Below, in pieces: positions 24,901-37,400 of a stretch of 64,000 nucleotides of DNA; the first letter of the stretch is position 1; every line of letters starts with the position of its first letter. The position numbers and the translations under genes were made by a program. This DNA comes from Phoronis australis. Lineage: Eukaryota; Phoronida; Phoronidae. Where the stretch lies: the NCBI GenBank assembly GCA_002633005.1, contig NMRA01000379.1:1-64000 (forward strand). Reading direction: 5' to 3'. Below the pieces are notes generated by a model, which saw only the letters and a list, made by a program, of their open reading frames with translations, searched no databases and had not been told where the DNA came from.

Positions 24901-27900
24901 GTAGTATTAGTTAGAACAACTATAGGACCTGTTCTCGTATGTTAACAAGAACAACGCAGAGTGTTCAAATGTGCCCACTACTGCAATGCAAATGGTGTGC
25001 TTCTAGTATCATAAAAATGACCATTAGGTGGCGCAGAATATGTCGAACACATCCGAATATGGGAAGGTGTCATCATCACCTTAATAAGAAGCTTTTTGCT
25101 AATTGGAAATCAGTCACAGATTACAGAGTCGAACATGAAAAAACAATTGACATTAGGAAGGGAAGTTCTAGTCCAATCTGTCCATCTGTTTTTCAGTTAA
25201 CAGGTCACTTGCCAAACTTTTGAAAGATCTTGCAAGTGCATAGATACAGCCACTAGTGAAAACATGTCACTAGGGGGCACCAGAGTAGTTGAACCCATGT
25301 GAAAATACATGTCAGTTGTGCTCTTGTGCGTAGGAATACATTAATTTGCATGCTTTCACAATGATCCATGGAGCAGTTTGGCAAATACAGAGACTCAGAA
25401 ATAATAAAAATGACCACCAGGTAGCACAGAATATGTCAAATCCATCCCTGCTATTGCCGTCATAACAAAAACTTGTTTGCCGCATTTCAGTAGAAACTGC
25501 CAAGGAATTCTGAAGAGACAGAAGCAGAAAATAAGATTGCCACTAGGTGGCATAGCAATAGTCGGATCACTCGTCAGTTTCATATTAACACATAATATGT
25601 CCAGTCTGATTAAGGTCGTGCAAGGCATTTAGGAGATACAGCGCCCTATGGTGGACAGCCAGACAGAGATGACGGCAATATGCACCCACATGCAAATGAT
25701 GTGGGTGCATAAAAAGAAATTACGTATTGTGTAGTATTGAGTTGCCTGCCCATACTTTTAAACTTATTTTTTTAATTGAAGACACCTGCAGTTATTGATT
25801 TGACTTTAATTTATTTAAGCCCCAAGTAACGCCATCTTTGAAAACATGATTGTAGTTACTAGTGCTGGTTTTGCTGGTATTTTGAGATGGGACACTTTGT
25901 TTTTGGTTTTTAACGTGGCAAATCACCACTCCCCAATACGATGAAACTGGAATCAATGGAGTTTATTGGTTATTTCTTCTGCAATTTTGCTGTTGCTTAA
26001 TATGTGGTTTGTTTTTAAACTTTCACCTAGAAGTTTGTGATTTTGGCTTGACATAATTAACAGAGCGTGTGGCTTTTATAACAAGTTGGTAAAGCGACCT
26101 TTGGATTTTTAAATCAAATACAACTAGTTAGCAAATGATAAGTTGTCTTACAAACTGTTTGGCAATATGCTTGTTAATCGCTGACTGGTTGCAAGCATTA
26201 TTTTTTATTTCGTTGAGAGTCACAAATTAAAGAGAACAGCCAATCAATGTGTACTTTTTGCATCGTGCTGTGGTGCTAAATAATGAAGAGCGTGAATTGA
26301 GCTTCTTAATTTTGAAAATAATTAATTGAACTCACGATTATGATGTGCAGTGATGTTAAGGTTATGCAGGGCTCCAGAAAAATGTCCAGTTTTGGCCAAT
26401 CACAGAACAGCGTGTGTCGGCTGAAAGGATTCGCATGAACATGTCAGATACTTTGTTTGACACACTGCTTTACAAAATGCTGAAATTGGTTATAATAATG
26501 TGCTTCACTTTAGCATGAGGGGATATCAAAATAAGCAGGAATTATATGAATTTTATGTCAGAAAAAAATTAAAGTTACATAAGACAAAAACGAAACTATA
26601 ATTTAGAAAACTGTAACAGCGTTTTTGCGATTTTATCTTTACATCGTTTGAAATATGGTCATGTTATTGAAGTTATTATTTTGCCTTGAAATTGTATCTT
26701 ATTTTTTGCTGATAATTTTCCTGAAAAAACCAGGTCATGCAACCTATTTAGTGGCATATTGGTACAAATTCAAAAATCAAATTCTACAGAGTTACTACTT
26801 TCAGAAAATATAAACTTTTGCTGAGTTAAATTCTAGGTACTTGTCGATAAGGTCCTACACAGTCTTAAGGGGGTTCAAAGTTGGTGGCATCACCAAAACA
26901 TGGTAGTGCAGTGTACTAGATACTTTGAAATGTTGAATGTTTGTCTGTGTTTTAGCTGGTTGAGGGCCTTGCCTTTCTTCACAATGACGCAAAGATGTTA
27001 CATCGCAATGTTTGTCTAGAGTCGGTCATCATCAATAAGAATGGTGCGTGGAAGTTGTCTGGATTTGAATCTTCATTGAAGAGTTGCAACCCCTCCAGCC
27101 AACAGGTGGGGTGTTAGTCTCTTGTGAAATGAGAGACTGTGACAATAATGACCCAATATCATGAATGCAGTGCTTTTGGTGCTAGGATTACTGTAAAATT
27201 TCAACCAATTTTGGACATTAACAGTTGCCAAAATTGATCTTTTTCCATTTATTTAGAGCTTATGTCTGCTATGAATTCCGTCAATGGCAGCGATGAGATA
27301 GAACTTTAGAAAGTGACCAAGAAATCGTCGGGTTGTCCTGTCACTTTTAAATAATTTTCAAATGATGCGTTGGTTAAATGTTATTTTGTCTTAAATTTTG
27401 CTGTGTATAGAGTGCAAAATGTAATAATGTCTGTGATACCTGTCACAGACAGGTTCATTGGGGATATGGTGGTGCATTAATCCCATCCCCAGACCATCCC
27501 CGTGACAGCAGAAGGTGCAGAACTCCAGGGCTGACGTTGCCTGTAAGCATCTGATTTGACAACACTTGGGCACGGCTCTTCTTGTGACTTTTAGCAGCAT
27601 GGCCATCAATAATACCGGCTTCGAGCAGTCGGCTACCATCATTAAACTAGTGCAAAATGTAAAATTTTGAATTCAAGTAAAAATTGGCTGACAGCTTGAA
27701 AAGTGAAACTCTATGCGCTTCAATTCTGTCAAACACGATGTATGGGAGATTCCATGAGAGATCGGTCCGCAGGTATTGAATTTCATTTATGTATGCATGA
27801 CATTTTGAAATGGCATCATTTCCAAATATTTTTTACTAAAATTGGTTTTTGTCAACATTTAAGTTTTTGTTTCATATTAAGTTTTTGATTAAATATATTA

Positions 27901-28376
27901 TAAAGAAGGTGAATTTTATTTAGTTTGAAGCTAGTGTTAGTTTTAGCCTGTTACAAGGTAGGAACGTAGACACTTATTGTCATGCTAAATTTTGTGGAAA
28001 TGAAGTTTCTTGAAGTTCTAATTATCAGATCAATTAAACCTCATAGCAACTTGGTTACTGTAAAAACGTTGTTTATGACAGTGTGTTACTACTTAGTGAC
28101 ACTGTTCAGGACGAGGGTACACAACCTCGTGACATTTCAAGAGCAAAATGACAGGCAATAAATGTGATTTGTGTGAGCCGGTCGTTACGTAAAAGGCTTA
28201 TTATAATTTGGCCAGCAGCTTATGAAATTGTGAGATGGAATTTGGCTGTGACAGCTAGTAATACCTGCTTCGATGAACTGAAATACTACAAACCAGTCAA
28301 TCTCACACAAGATTCTGGAAGGTGTTGTTACATAATGATTAAAATAGTTACTGGCCAGGATTTGATCATTCCTTCG

Positions 28377-28423
<47 letters not shown>

Positions 28424-31400
28424 NNNNNNNNNNNNNNNNNNNNNNNNNNNNNNNNNNNNNNNNNNNNNNNNNNNNNNNNNNNNNNNNNNNNNNNNNNNNN
28501 NNNNNNNNNNNNNNNNNNNNNNNNNNNNNNNNNNNNNNNNNNNNNNNNNNNNNNNNNNNNNNNNNNNNNNNNNNNNNNNNNNNNNNNNNNNNNNNNNNNN
28601 NNNNNNNNNNNNNNNNNNNNNNNNNNNNNNNNNNNNNNNNNNNNNNNNNNNNNNNNNNNNNNNNNNNNNNNNNNNNNNNNNNNNNNNNNNNNNNNNNNNN
28701 NNNNNNNNNNNNNNNNNNNNNNNNNNNNNNNNNNNNNNNNNNNNNNNNNNNNNNNNNNNNNNNNNNNNNNNNNNNNNNNNNNNNNNNNNNNNNNNNNNNN
28801 NNNNNNNNNNNNNNNNNNNNNNNNNNNNNNNNNNNNNNNNNNNNNNNNNNNNNNNNNNNNNNNNNNNNNNNNNNNNNNNNNNNNNNNNNNNNNNNNNNNN
28901 NNNNNNNNNNNNNNNNNNNNNNNNNNNNNNNNNNNNNNNNNNNNNNNNNNNNNNNNNNNNNNNNNNNNNNNNNNNNNNNNNNNNNNNNNNNNNNNNNNNN
29001 NNNNNNNNNNNNNNNNNNNNNNNNNNNNNNNNNNNNNNNNNNNNNNNNNNNNNNNNNNNNNNNNNNNNNNNNNNNNNNNNNNNNNNNNNNNNNNNNNNNN
29101 NNNNNNNNNNNNNNNNNNNNNNNNNNNNNNNNNNNNNNNNNNNNNNNNNNNNNNNNNNNNNNNNNNNNNNNNNNNNNNNNNNNNNNNNNNNNNNNNNNNN
29201 NNNNNNNNNNNNNNNNNNNNNNNNNNACACAGACAAGGCATAGTTACCTTAAACAAACCCATACTGACCCCCTATTATTTAAATAGCTAGGGGTTAAATG
29301 CTCCTTTAATCAATCTATTAAAATTGTCAAACTTAAGACATTAGTTATTGTTGCAGGCTTCCTTCCCGTTCAAAGAGTGGGATGAGAACATTCCTCCTGT
29401 TGTCCAACCCAATCTTGATTTCCTCGCCCCTGAGTTTATCCTCACAATGACGTGTCACATAGCTAGCGACTTGTACTCTCTCGGAATTCTCATCTACGCT
29501 CTCTACAATGGTGGTAGACCACTTTTTGAATGTCAAAGTCAGCTGAGCGCGTTCAGGAGTAATGCTGCCGAGGTACGTGTCAACTTGTTGTGTTATTGGT
29601 ATTCAAAAAAGTTTGATTATTTTCCTTTCGTCTAAAATTGAAGACGTTGTGAAGCAAAAAAATTTTGGCTAATTTAAAATGATTTAATATTTCTGGTTAG
29701 TTTCCTTTATTCTGTGTTTTTCTATTAATTGGATAAACTTATGATTTGTTTTATTGAAAACTAAGCAGTCACTGCGCCAGTTTGATCGCTGTGTTGTTTT
29801 TATTAAGCAAATTAAATAAGATCGCAAAAATGTTAAATATTTATTATAAGTCGTGTATTTCATTATCTAGACATATTGCCTAGCACTTGAATGCAGCTCC
29901 GCCTTTTGTCATCAAACTAAGTGAGCCGTTACCGGAATTATCATACTTACCATAAGTCAAACATACAAGAAAAACAAACTTTGCTTTGTTGACAAATGAC
30001 CCTTAGAGATTTTTAGAATGTGTTCAGTGGTTTCACTTATTGTCACAATTTTCTGTCCGCAAACTCATTCTTTATAGAAATACAAAATATCTTGCCACGA
30101 TTTTGAAAGTTAATGGAATGTTTCTGTTTCCTGATGTGACCTGTGTTCTTGTGCATTACTTATGTGCAGCTGCGCCGTCTCAAAGGTTCAGTTCTTGGCA
30201 AAGTTCCAGATGAGATGAGGGACCACGTGAAGCTACTGCTTAACGTTGAACCCAGCGTGCGGCCTGATGCTCACCAAATGTCTCAGGTAAAATTTATCTA
30301 CTGTAGTTGATTTCTTAGTGTGCTTCGGTTTCGTGCGTGTGTAATATTTACTACAACTCATGTGGAGCAAATTGTTTCTGTAGTTGCTCATTTTCGGTTA
30401 TTGGAACTTGTTCTCCTGCTGAACATATTCCTAATTCTCGCGAAATCAGGGTATGTTATTTTCCTTCACGACAATGTTCTTTGTAAAAGCAGTGCGTTGC
30501 AATGTGTTTTGAGATAGTTCCTTTACTGGACACTTGTTCTTGGGTTGTTCCTTGTTATTGATGCTTTTTTGTCTTATTGCACTTCTCTCTGCTTTGCTTC
30601 ACATATTTGCATCACTCCATGACTCTGCACGTTGATAGGTTCCTGGTGATATTTTCTTTATTTTGCAGCATTGGCTCTAATGTGCTTTCTGCAAATCTGA
30701 GTGTTAATGGTCATCTATTTTGAACTCTGCAGCACTCAAACATTCCCCCTGTTATTCAGATAGCTTATTCATTGGCTTTCCAGATTAGAAAATTCGGTTA
30801 GTGTTTTCTTGCACATCTGTATGTACTTTCAGCTGCCGTTCTTCCAAGATGTGGGTGTGATAACCCTCCACTATTTGGACACCCTGTTCCACCAACAGGA
30901 CAACCTTGCCAAGTCCAAGTTCTTCAAGGGGCTCCCTCAAGTGGTTGTCAAGATGCCCAAGGTATAGTACTCCAATGTATTGGATGACCAATTGTCCCAA
31001 AGGTATAGTACTCCAATGTATTGGATGACCAATTGTCCCAAAGGTATAGTACTCCAATGTATTGGATGACCAATTGTCCCAAAGGTATAGTACTCCAATG
31101 TATTGGATGACCAATTGTCCCAAAGGTATAGTACTCCAATGTATTGGATGACCAATTGTCCCAAAGGTATAGTACTCCAATGTATTGGATGACCAATTGT
31201 CCCAAAGGTATAGTACTCCAATGTATTGGATGACCAATTGTCCCAAAGGTATAGTACTCCAATGTATTGGATGACCAATTGTCCCAAAGGTATAGTACTC
31301 CAATGTATTGGATGACCAATTGTCCCAAAGGTATAGTACTCCAATGTATTGGATGACCAATTGTCCCAAAGGTATAGTACTCCAATGTATTGGATGACCA

Positions 31401-34400
31401 ATTGTCCCAAAGGTATAGTACTCCAATGTATTGGATGACCAATTGTCCCAAAGGTATAGTACTCCAATGTATTGGATGACCAATTGTCCCAAAGGTATAG
31501 TACTCCAATGTATTGGATGACCAATTGTCCCAAAGGTATAGTACTCCAATGTATTGGATGACCAATTGTCCCAAAGGTATAGTACTCCAATGTATTGGAT
31601 GACCAATTGTCCCAAAGGTATAGTACTCCAATGTATTGGATGACCAATTGTCCCAAAGGTATAGTACTCCAATGTATTGGATGACCAATTGTCCCAAAGG
31701 TATAGTACTCCAATGTATTGGATGACCAATTGTCCCAAAGGTATAGTACTCCAATGTATTGGATGACCAATTGTCCCAAAGGTATAGTACTCCAATGTAT
31801 TGGATGACCAATTGTCCCAAAGGTATAGTACTCCAATGTATTGGATGACCAATTGTCCCAAAGGTATAGTACTCCAATGTATTGGATGACCAATTGTCCC
31901 AAAGGTATAGTACTCCAATGTATTGGATGACCAATTGTCCCAAAGGTATAGTACTCCAATGTATTGGATGACCAATTGTCCCAAAGGTATAGTACTCCAA
32001 TGTATTGGATGACCAATTGTCCCAAAGGTATAGTACTCCAATGTATTGGATGACCAATTGTCCCAAAGGTATAGTACTCCAATGTATTGGATGACCAATT
32101 GTCCCAAAGGTATAGTACTCCAATGTATTGGATGACCAATTGTCCCAAAGGTATAGTACTCCAATGTATTGGATGACCAATTGTCCCAAAGGTATAGTAC
32201 TCCAATGTATTGGATGACCAATTGTCCCAAAGGTATAGTACTCCAATGTATTGGATGACCAATTGTCCCGAAGGTATAGTACTCCAATGTATTGGATGAC
32301 CAATCGTCTTCCATCACAGTCTGCGCGGGCATTCCTATCAACATTTTTCTTTGCAACATTTTTTTTTCTTGTTCACTTAATAGTTCTTTCAGATCTTCAT
32401 TATTTATCTCATGACCATATTTTTTGCATGGAGCAGTGGTCTTTTCTCTGAAACCTAATTTTGTGTTCAGAAGAAAAATGATGGTAATAAAATGTTGATT
32501 TTTATTACAAAAATGATTTTAAAAAATGATTGAAATTTAAAAACATTTCTCACTCTTTGCTTTTGCGGCTGCTTTAGGATTTTTGGAAGGGGGTGATACA
32601 ACCTGGCTACTGTTTTGGAAGGAGGTGATACAACCTGGCTACTGTTTTGGAAGGGTGTGTTTCAACCTGGCTACTGTTTTGGAAGGGGGTGATACAAGCT
32701 GGCTACTCTTTTGGAAGGGGGTGATACAACCTGGCTACTGTTTTGGAAAGGGGTGATACAAACTGGCTACTGTTTTCTCATTAACCCGTGTTGTCACCAA
32801 TTTTAAAGGGTGACAAAAACAAAATTTTGAAAAGTATAAAAAAGTGTTTCCGACAACAAAAGATAAAAACTATAAGATATTATGAGGTGTGCATTCATCT
32901 AAAAGTAATTTTGAGCTGCTTCTCTTGTTGACCGCAGGGTGGCTTAAACTGCTGGTACCATTGTCAATAAAAGTTCAATGACACTCATGCTAAACATTCC
33001 CACGTAAATTAGACAAGTCAGACAAAGATGGAGCATCTTGCAGGGAACTCTGGTAGTCACGTTACAGCCTCCAGCACGTGGTCAGGTTCGTGCTGGCCGA
33101 AAATACAGTCAAGTTCCTGACTATTGACTTTCTTATTTGGAAAGTCACGTGAGTTGGTACTCAGAGGGTGAGATTATGAAATAATACATTGTCGTTAACC
33201 AAAGCACCTGAAAATGGAGTGAAAAGTATAAGAGAGAACTATTGCAATGTGGAGACAAATCTGTGCGCTTGTAATTGTTGAGAGGCCAACCTTCATTGCT
33301 AACCATGACCCAGTAAGAATACATGAGAGATGTCTAGTCTCTGTTGCGGTTCTAGTGTGGGAACATGGATGTTAACACCCATGCACAAAGGAGTCATAAA
33401 TACACGAATCTAAACTCTCATGGACAGCAGAACCAAATAAACCACAAATCAGACTGATTCATCATTACCTAGTTTTTCAGTACTTATTAAGGCATGTGTG
33501 CACAAATGAGTGATTGGAAAAAATTCAGTTTCATGCATTTTAGAGGATCAATCTGGAGCGCATGCTGCCTTCGTTGTTCCAAGCGTGTGCTAACCACGAT
33601 ATGGTACCGTTTGTCCTTCCCAATATTTTGCTGGTTGCCGAGAAGGTGGAGAGTCACGAGTTTGTCAAGCACATCCTGCCCGATCTAAAGTCACTGTTCG
33701 CCATCACTGAACCTGTTCAGGTAAACATCACTGCAGTAATTGTTATTGCTGCATATTTTAATTTTTTGTAAAAATTTTAATTTCGGTAATGCAGTTTTCG
33801 TGGAAGTCAGTTTCATTTCCCCAGTAGTAAAGCCAATTAGTGTTCTTTTGTCCACAAATGATGGCAGAATATCACTAATTTTGGACAAAAATAATTGTCC
33901 CTTTACTGTGTCCAAGGGTTTCAAACAGTGTGTAGTGTAACTGTCAGTCAAATGAATGTTAACTGTGTATCTTCTTGCACACACCTGAAGGAAACAAATG
34001 AAAGCAAATCAAATTGAGATAGCATAAGGTGTTTTAATTGTTTGTAAACATTTTATTAACCAATTTGGTTAATGGGGCATTCCAATAGAAAATACATTTT
34101 GAAATTCACATTGTGCAGCATTTTTACAACACTGCTAATTAATGTGAGTCTGTTTCATGAAAAGGAGAAATTTGGTCTTGCACTCCCACTTCAGTCTGAA
34201 ACGGATGTATTCAGCGGTATTGGCTGACGTTTTTTGTCTGTGTTTTATAGGTTCTGCTGATCTTTATGCAAAACATGAGCCTGCTGCTGAGTAAGACTCC
34301 AGCAGACGACATCAAGTGTCACGTGCTACCCATGATTTTCAGAGCGATCGAATCATCTGCTCCTCAAATACAAGTAAGTGCTTCACTGAAGGTGGCTGAC

Positions 34401-37400
34401 AGAATATTCTGCTTTGAAGGTATTTCTGGATTTAAGAAAAAGTGAAATTTTACAGAGCTTGAGACCAGGCTTGATAGGTTGTCTTATTCGTATAGACAGG
34501 TCTATGTCTATTATGGTATCGAGCAATAAGGAACTGTCACCTGTTCTCAAACTCACAAATCAGTTATGAGATAGAAACAAGTTAGGACAAATTTTGTAAC
34601 ACAGTAAGTGGTTTATATATATTCAACAGTTAGTTTTTGCTTAAGTGAAGGTCATATCTGTAAGTTTTAGTTGTCAAAACATGACTGGGAATAGTTGTTT
34701 TTATACCAGGACATGGTTTGTAATGGTTACTAGGTAATGTTTAGAAATAAGTCATACTCAGGAGACATTATCTGCTAACTTGAGGCAAGTTGACTGAACA
34801 TTTGTTTTCATGTTGACTGGCATGTGCTTGGACACTTGTTGCGCTATACACCACTGTATAGTGAAGAAGAAAAAGTGCCCAGTTTGCCTTTGTACCGTAA
34901 AATATCAGTTTGGCCATCCATTGCTTTTAAATTAAAGTGTTTTTTTGAGATGATTTTAAGTCCTGCTAGAAACACTGCAGTGTATCAGAGCCAACATAAA
35001 AAAATTAGCAGACAGTGTATCTAGTGCGTTTTTGCTTAATTAATTTCTTAATGTTACAACGAGTGGCAGCTTTTACTTTTAAACGTACCATCATTCTGGA
35101 AATGTCGCACAGCTGTGGATGACCTTGTAGAACCTCACTCATCTATCTTGACTGTTGTGCGAGGCTCTCAAAGGTAACCCAGGCATGTTCCCTGTGTTCA
35201 GTCTTGATTTACTTTCTCTTCAGGAGTTGTGTCTGCAGGTTCTGCCCACCTTTGCTTCATTGATCGAGTACAGCTCCATGAAGAATGCGGTGATACCACG
35301 GCTCAAGAAGCTGTGTCTAGCTACACAGTCACTGAATGTAAGTGATACCATGGCTCAAGGAGCTGTGTCTAGCTACGCAGTCACTGAATGTAAGTGATAC
35401 CACGACTCAAAGAGCTGTGTCTGTCTATACAGTCACTGAATGTAAGTGATACCACGGCTCAAGAAGCTGTGTCTAGCTACACAGTCACTGAATGTAAGAT
35501 CAATGAATCAGTGTGAAGACAGAGTGCAGTGTCTGGCATTAGTGATATTCTCGGCATTTAACAATTAAACAAAAAGCAAATTAAAACATTTGAAAGATAT
35601 CAATTAAAACTCACACATGGCAGTTTTTATGAAAGTTGTAAAACGGAGTTAAAAACAGGAGGCACTAAATACTGTCAGGTTTTGCTGTGTACTGTCAGGT
35701 TTTGCCTTGCACTATTTTGCTGAAAGTATTTTCATTCGCTCAGCCTTCATGACATAAGTTATCACACTAATGAATCATTCTACTATGCTATGAATTTGCT
35801 ACCCTAAAGGAAAATATCAACAACCAGTCTCAAATTTTGTGATCTTTGTCTGGTGATTCTTACCTTTATTTACTTGTAGATCCGTGTCAACAGCTTGGTA
35901 TGCATTGGTAAACTGATGGAGTTCCTTGACCGTTGGGCAGTACTTGATGATGTCCTGCCCATGTTACCTGAGATAAACTGCAGGGAACCAGCTGTTCTCA
36001 TGAGCATCTTAGGTATTTGTATACACTTTCAGCGGTCACTCGGTAGTCCCTTTACACTTCTTCACAGTGCTCAGTGGTCACTCGGTAGTCTCTTTACAAT
36101 TCTCCACAGTGCTCAGTGGTCACTCTAGTCTCTTTACACTTCTTCACAGTGCTCAGTGGTCACTCGGTAGTCTCTTTACAATTCTCCACAGTGCTCAGTG
36201 AATTATTAGTAATTTGCTGTAGTTTATGTTTGCTCTGCAAACTGTGTTGTTGGCAAACAATTGTCAAATTTTAAACAATTTACATGAACTATGTAAATTA
36301 ATTTTACCAAAAATTTGGAAATTGTCACTTGAACGGCTTTTAAGACAAGGTAAAACGTAATCATATTGGATGGTAATTACCTAGTCCAGGAAATATGTTC
36401 CGATGTTTTGTAATTATGTTTGTTATCATTGTGCTGGAAAACATATTGTCTAACTTGTTCACCGATAAAACTTGCTACCTCAACTTGTAAGTGAAATATG
36501 TCTAAGGTTGCACACCCGCACAGTAATGTACTCAATTATTGATACTATCTGATATTGATATTTTCTTAATTGATAAACATTGTAGTTTAACAGTATTTTT
36601 GATGACTTGCAAAAATATGCACAAATAGCCTTATGACTGTGCTCGCATATATTGGTCAAGTTCTCTAAATTATACTCTTTAATAGTAAATCTGTGGTACT
36701 GTTTGCCAAAGTATCTCAAGACACCCCAATATTCTTAAAATATTGATTAATACTTGATTATAAGTTATTATAATATTTACTAAATAATGTTTATGGCTTC
36801 CATACAGTGACTAAAATTATCTTAATCTTTATTTCTGTTGAGAATCAGTCAAAATGAAATTTTACTTAACTGCCACATCGTGTGTAAGGGCATGAAAATT
36901 TTCCATACTTTTAGCTATGGGTACGAACAAAATATCTTACCAACTTAGAACATGCTATGGCAGACTAGTGAAGTTTTCAAAATAAAATGCTTTTCATCGA
37001 TAAACCTTATACCAATAGCTATCATCGATAAAACCTTATACTAATAGCTATCATCAAACAATCGTTCTGAGAAATTGTGAGCGTTCACAACCAAAAAGTC
37101 TTTTGGGCAATAGATTTTCATTTATTTAGTACGTAATTGGTGAGATTTGATTCTAGTTTACTGGGCCAGGTATTTCCATATTAATTACTGTCACTTTGCA
37201 ACTGCACTTGAGTACTAGTATTCAGCTGCAACTTGGTTTCACCTCTCCCCTGTTCCTCATCAGGTATCTACAAAGTGGCCCTGACCCATGAGAAGCTCGG
37301 TATCACTAAAGACATTCTTGCCACCAAAGTGCTGCCCTTTCTCATACCCCTGAGTATTGACAACAAACTCAACCTGTCACAGGTAAGACCTTTATAAAAC

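Noticed and set aside
28164-29243. 359-codon plus-strand frame and matching minus-strand frames
   Set aside because: They run through the N gap and a (CA)n tract.
30958-32304. CRISPR-like regular array
   Set aside because: The 41-bp units are contiguous with no spacers, and they lie in a eukaryotic intron.
30785-32359. 524-codon minus-strand open frame (and two overlapping frames over 440 codons)
   Set aside because: It is the reverse translation of the 41-bp minisatellite. All three frames are open simply because the unit lacks minus-strand stops and 41 is not divisible by three.
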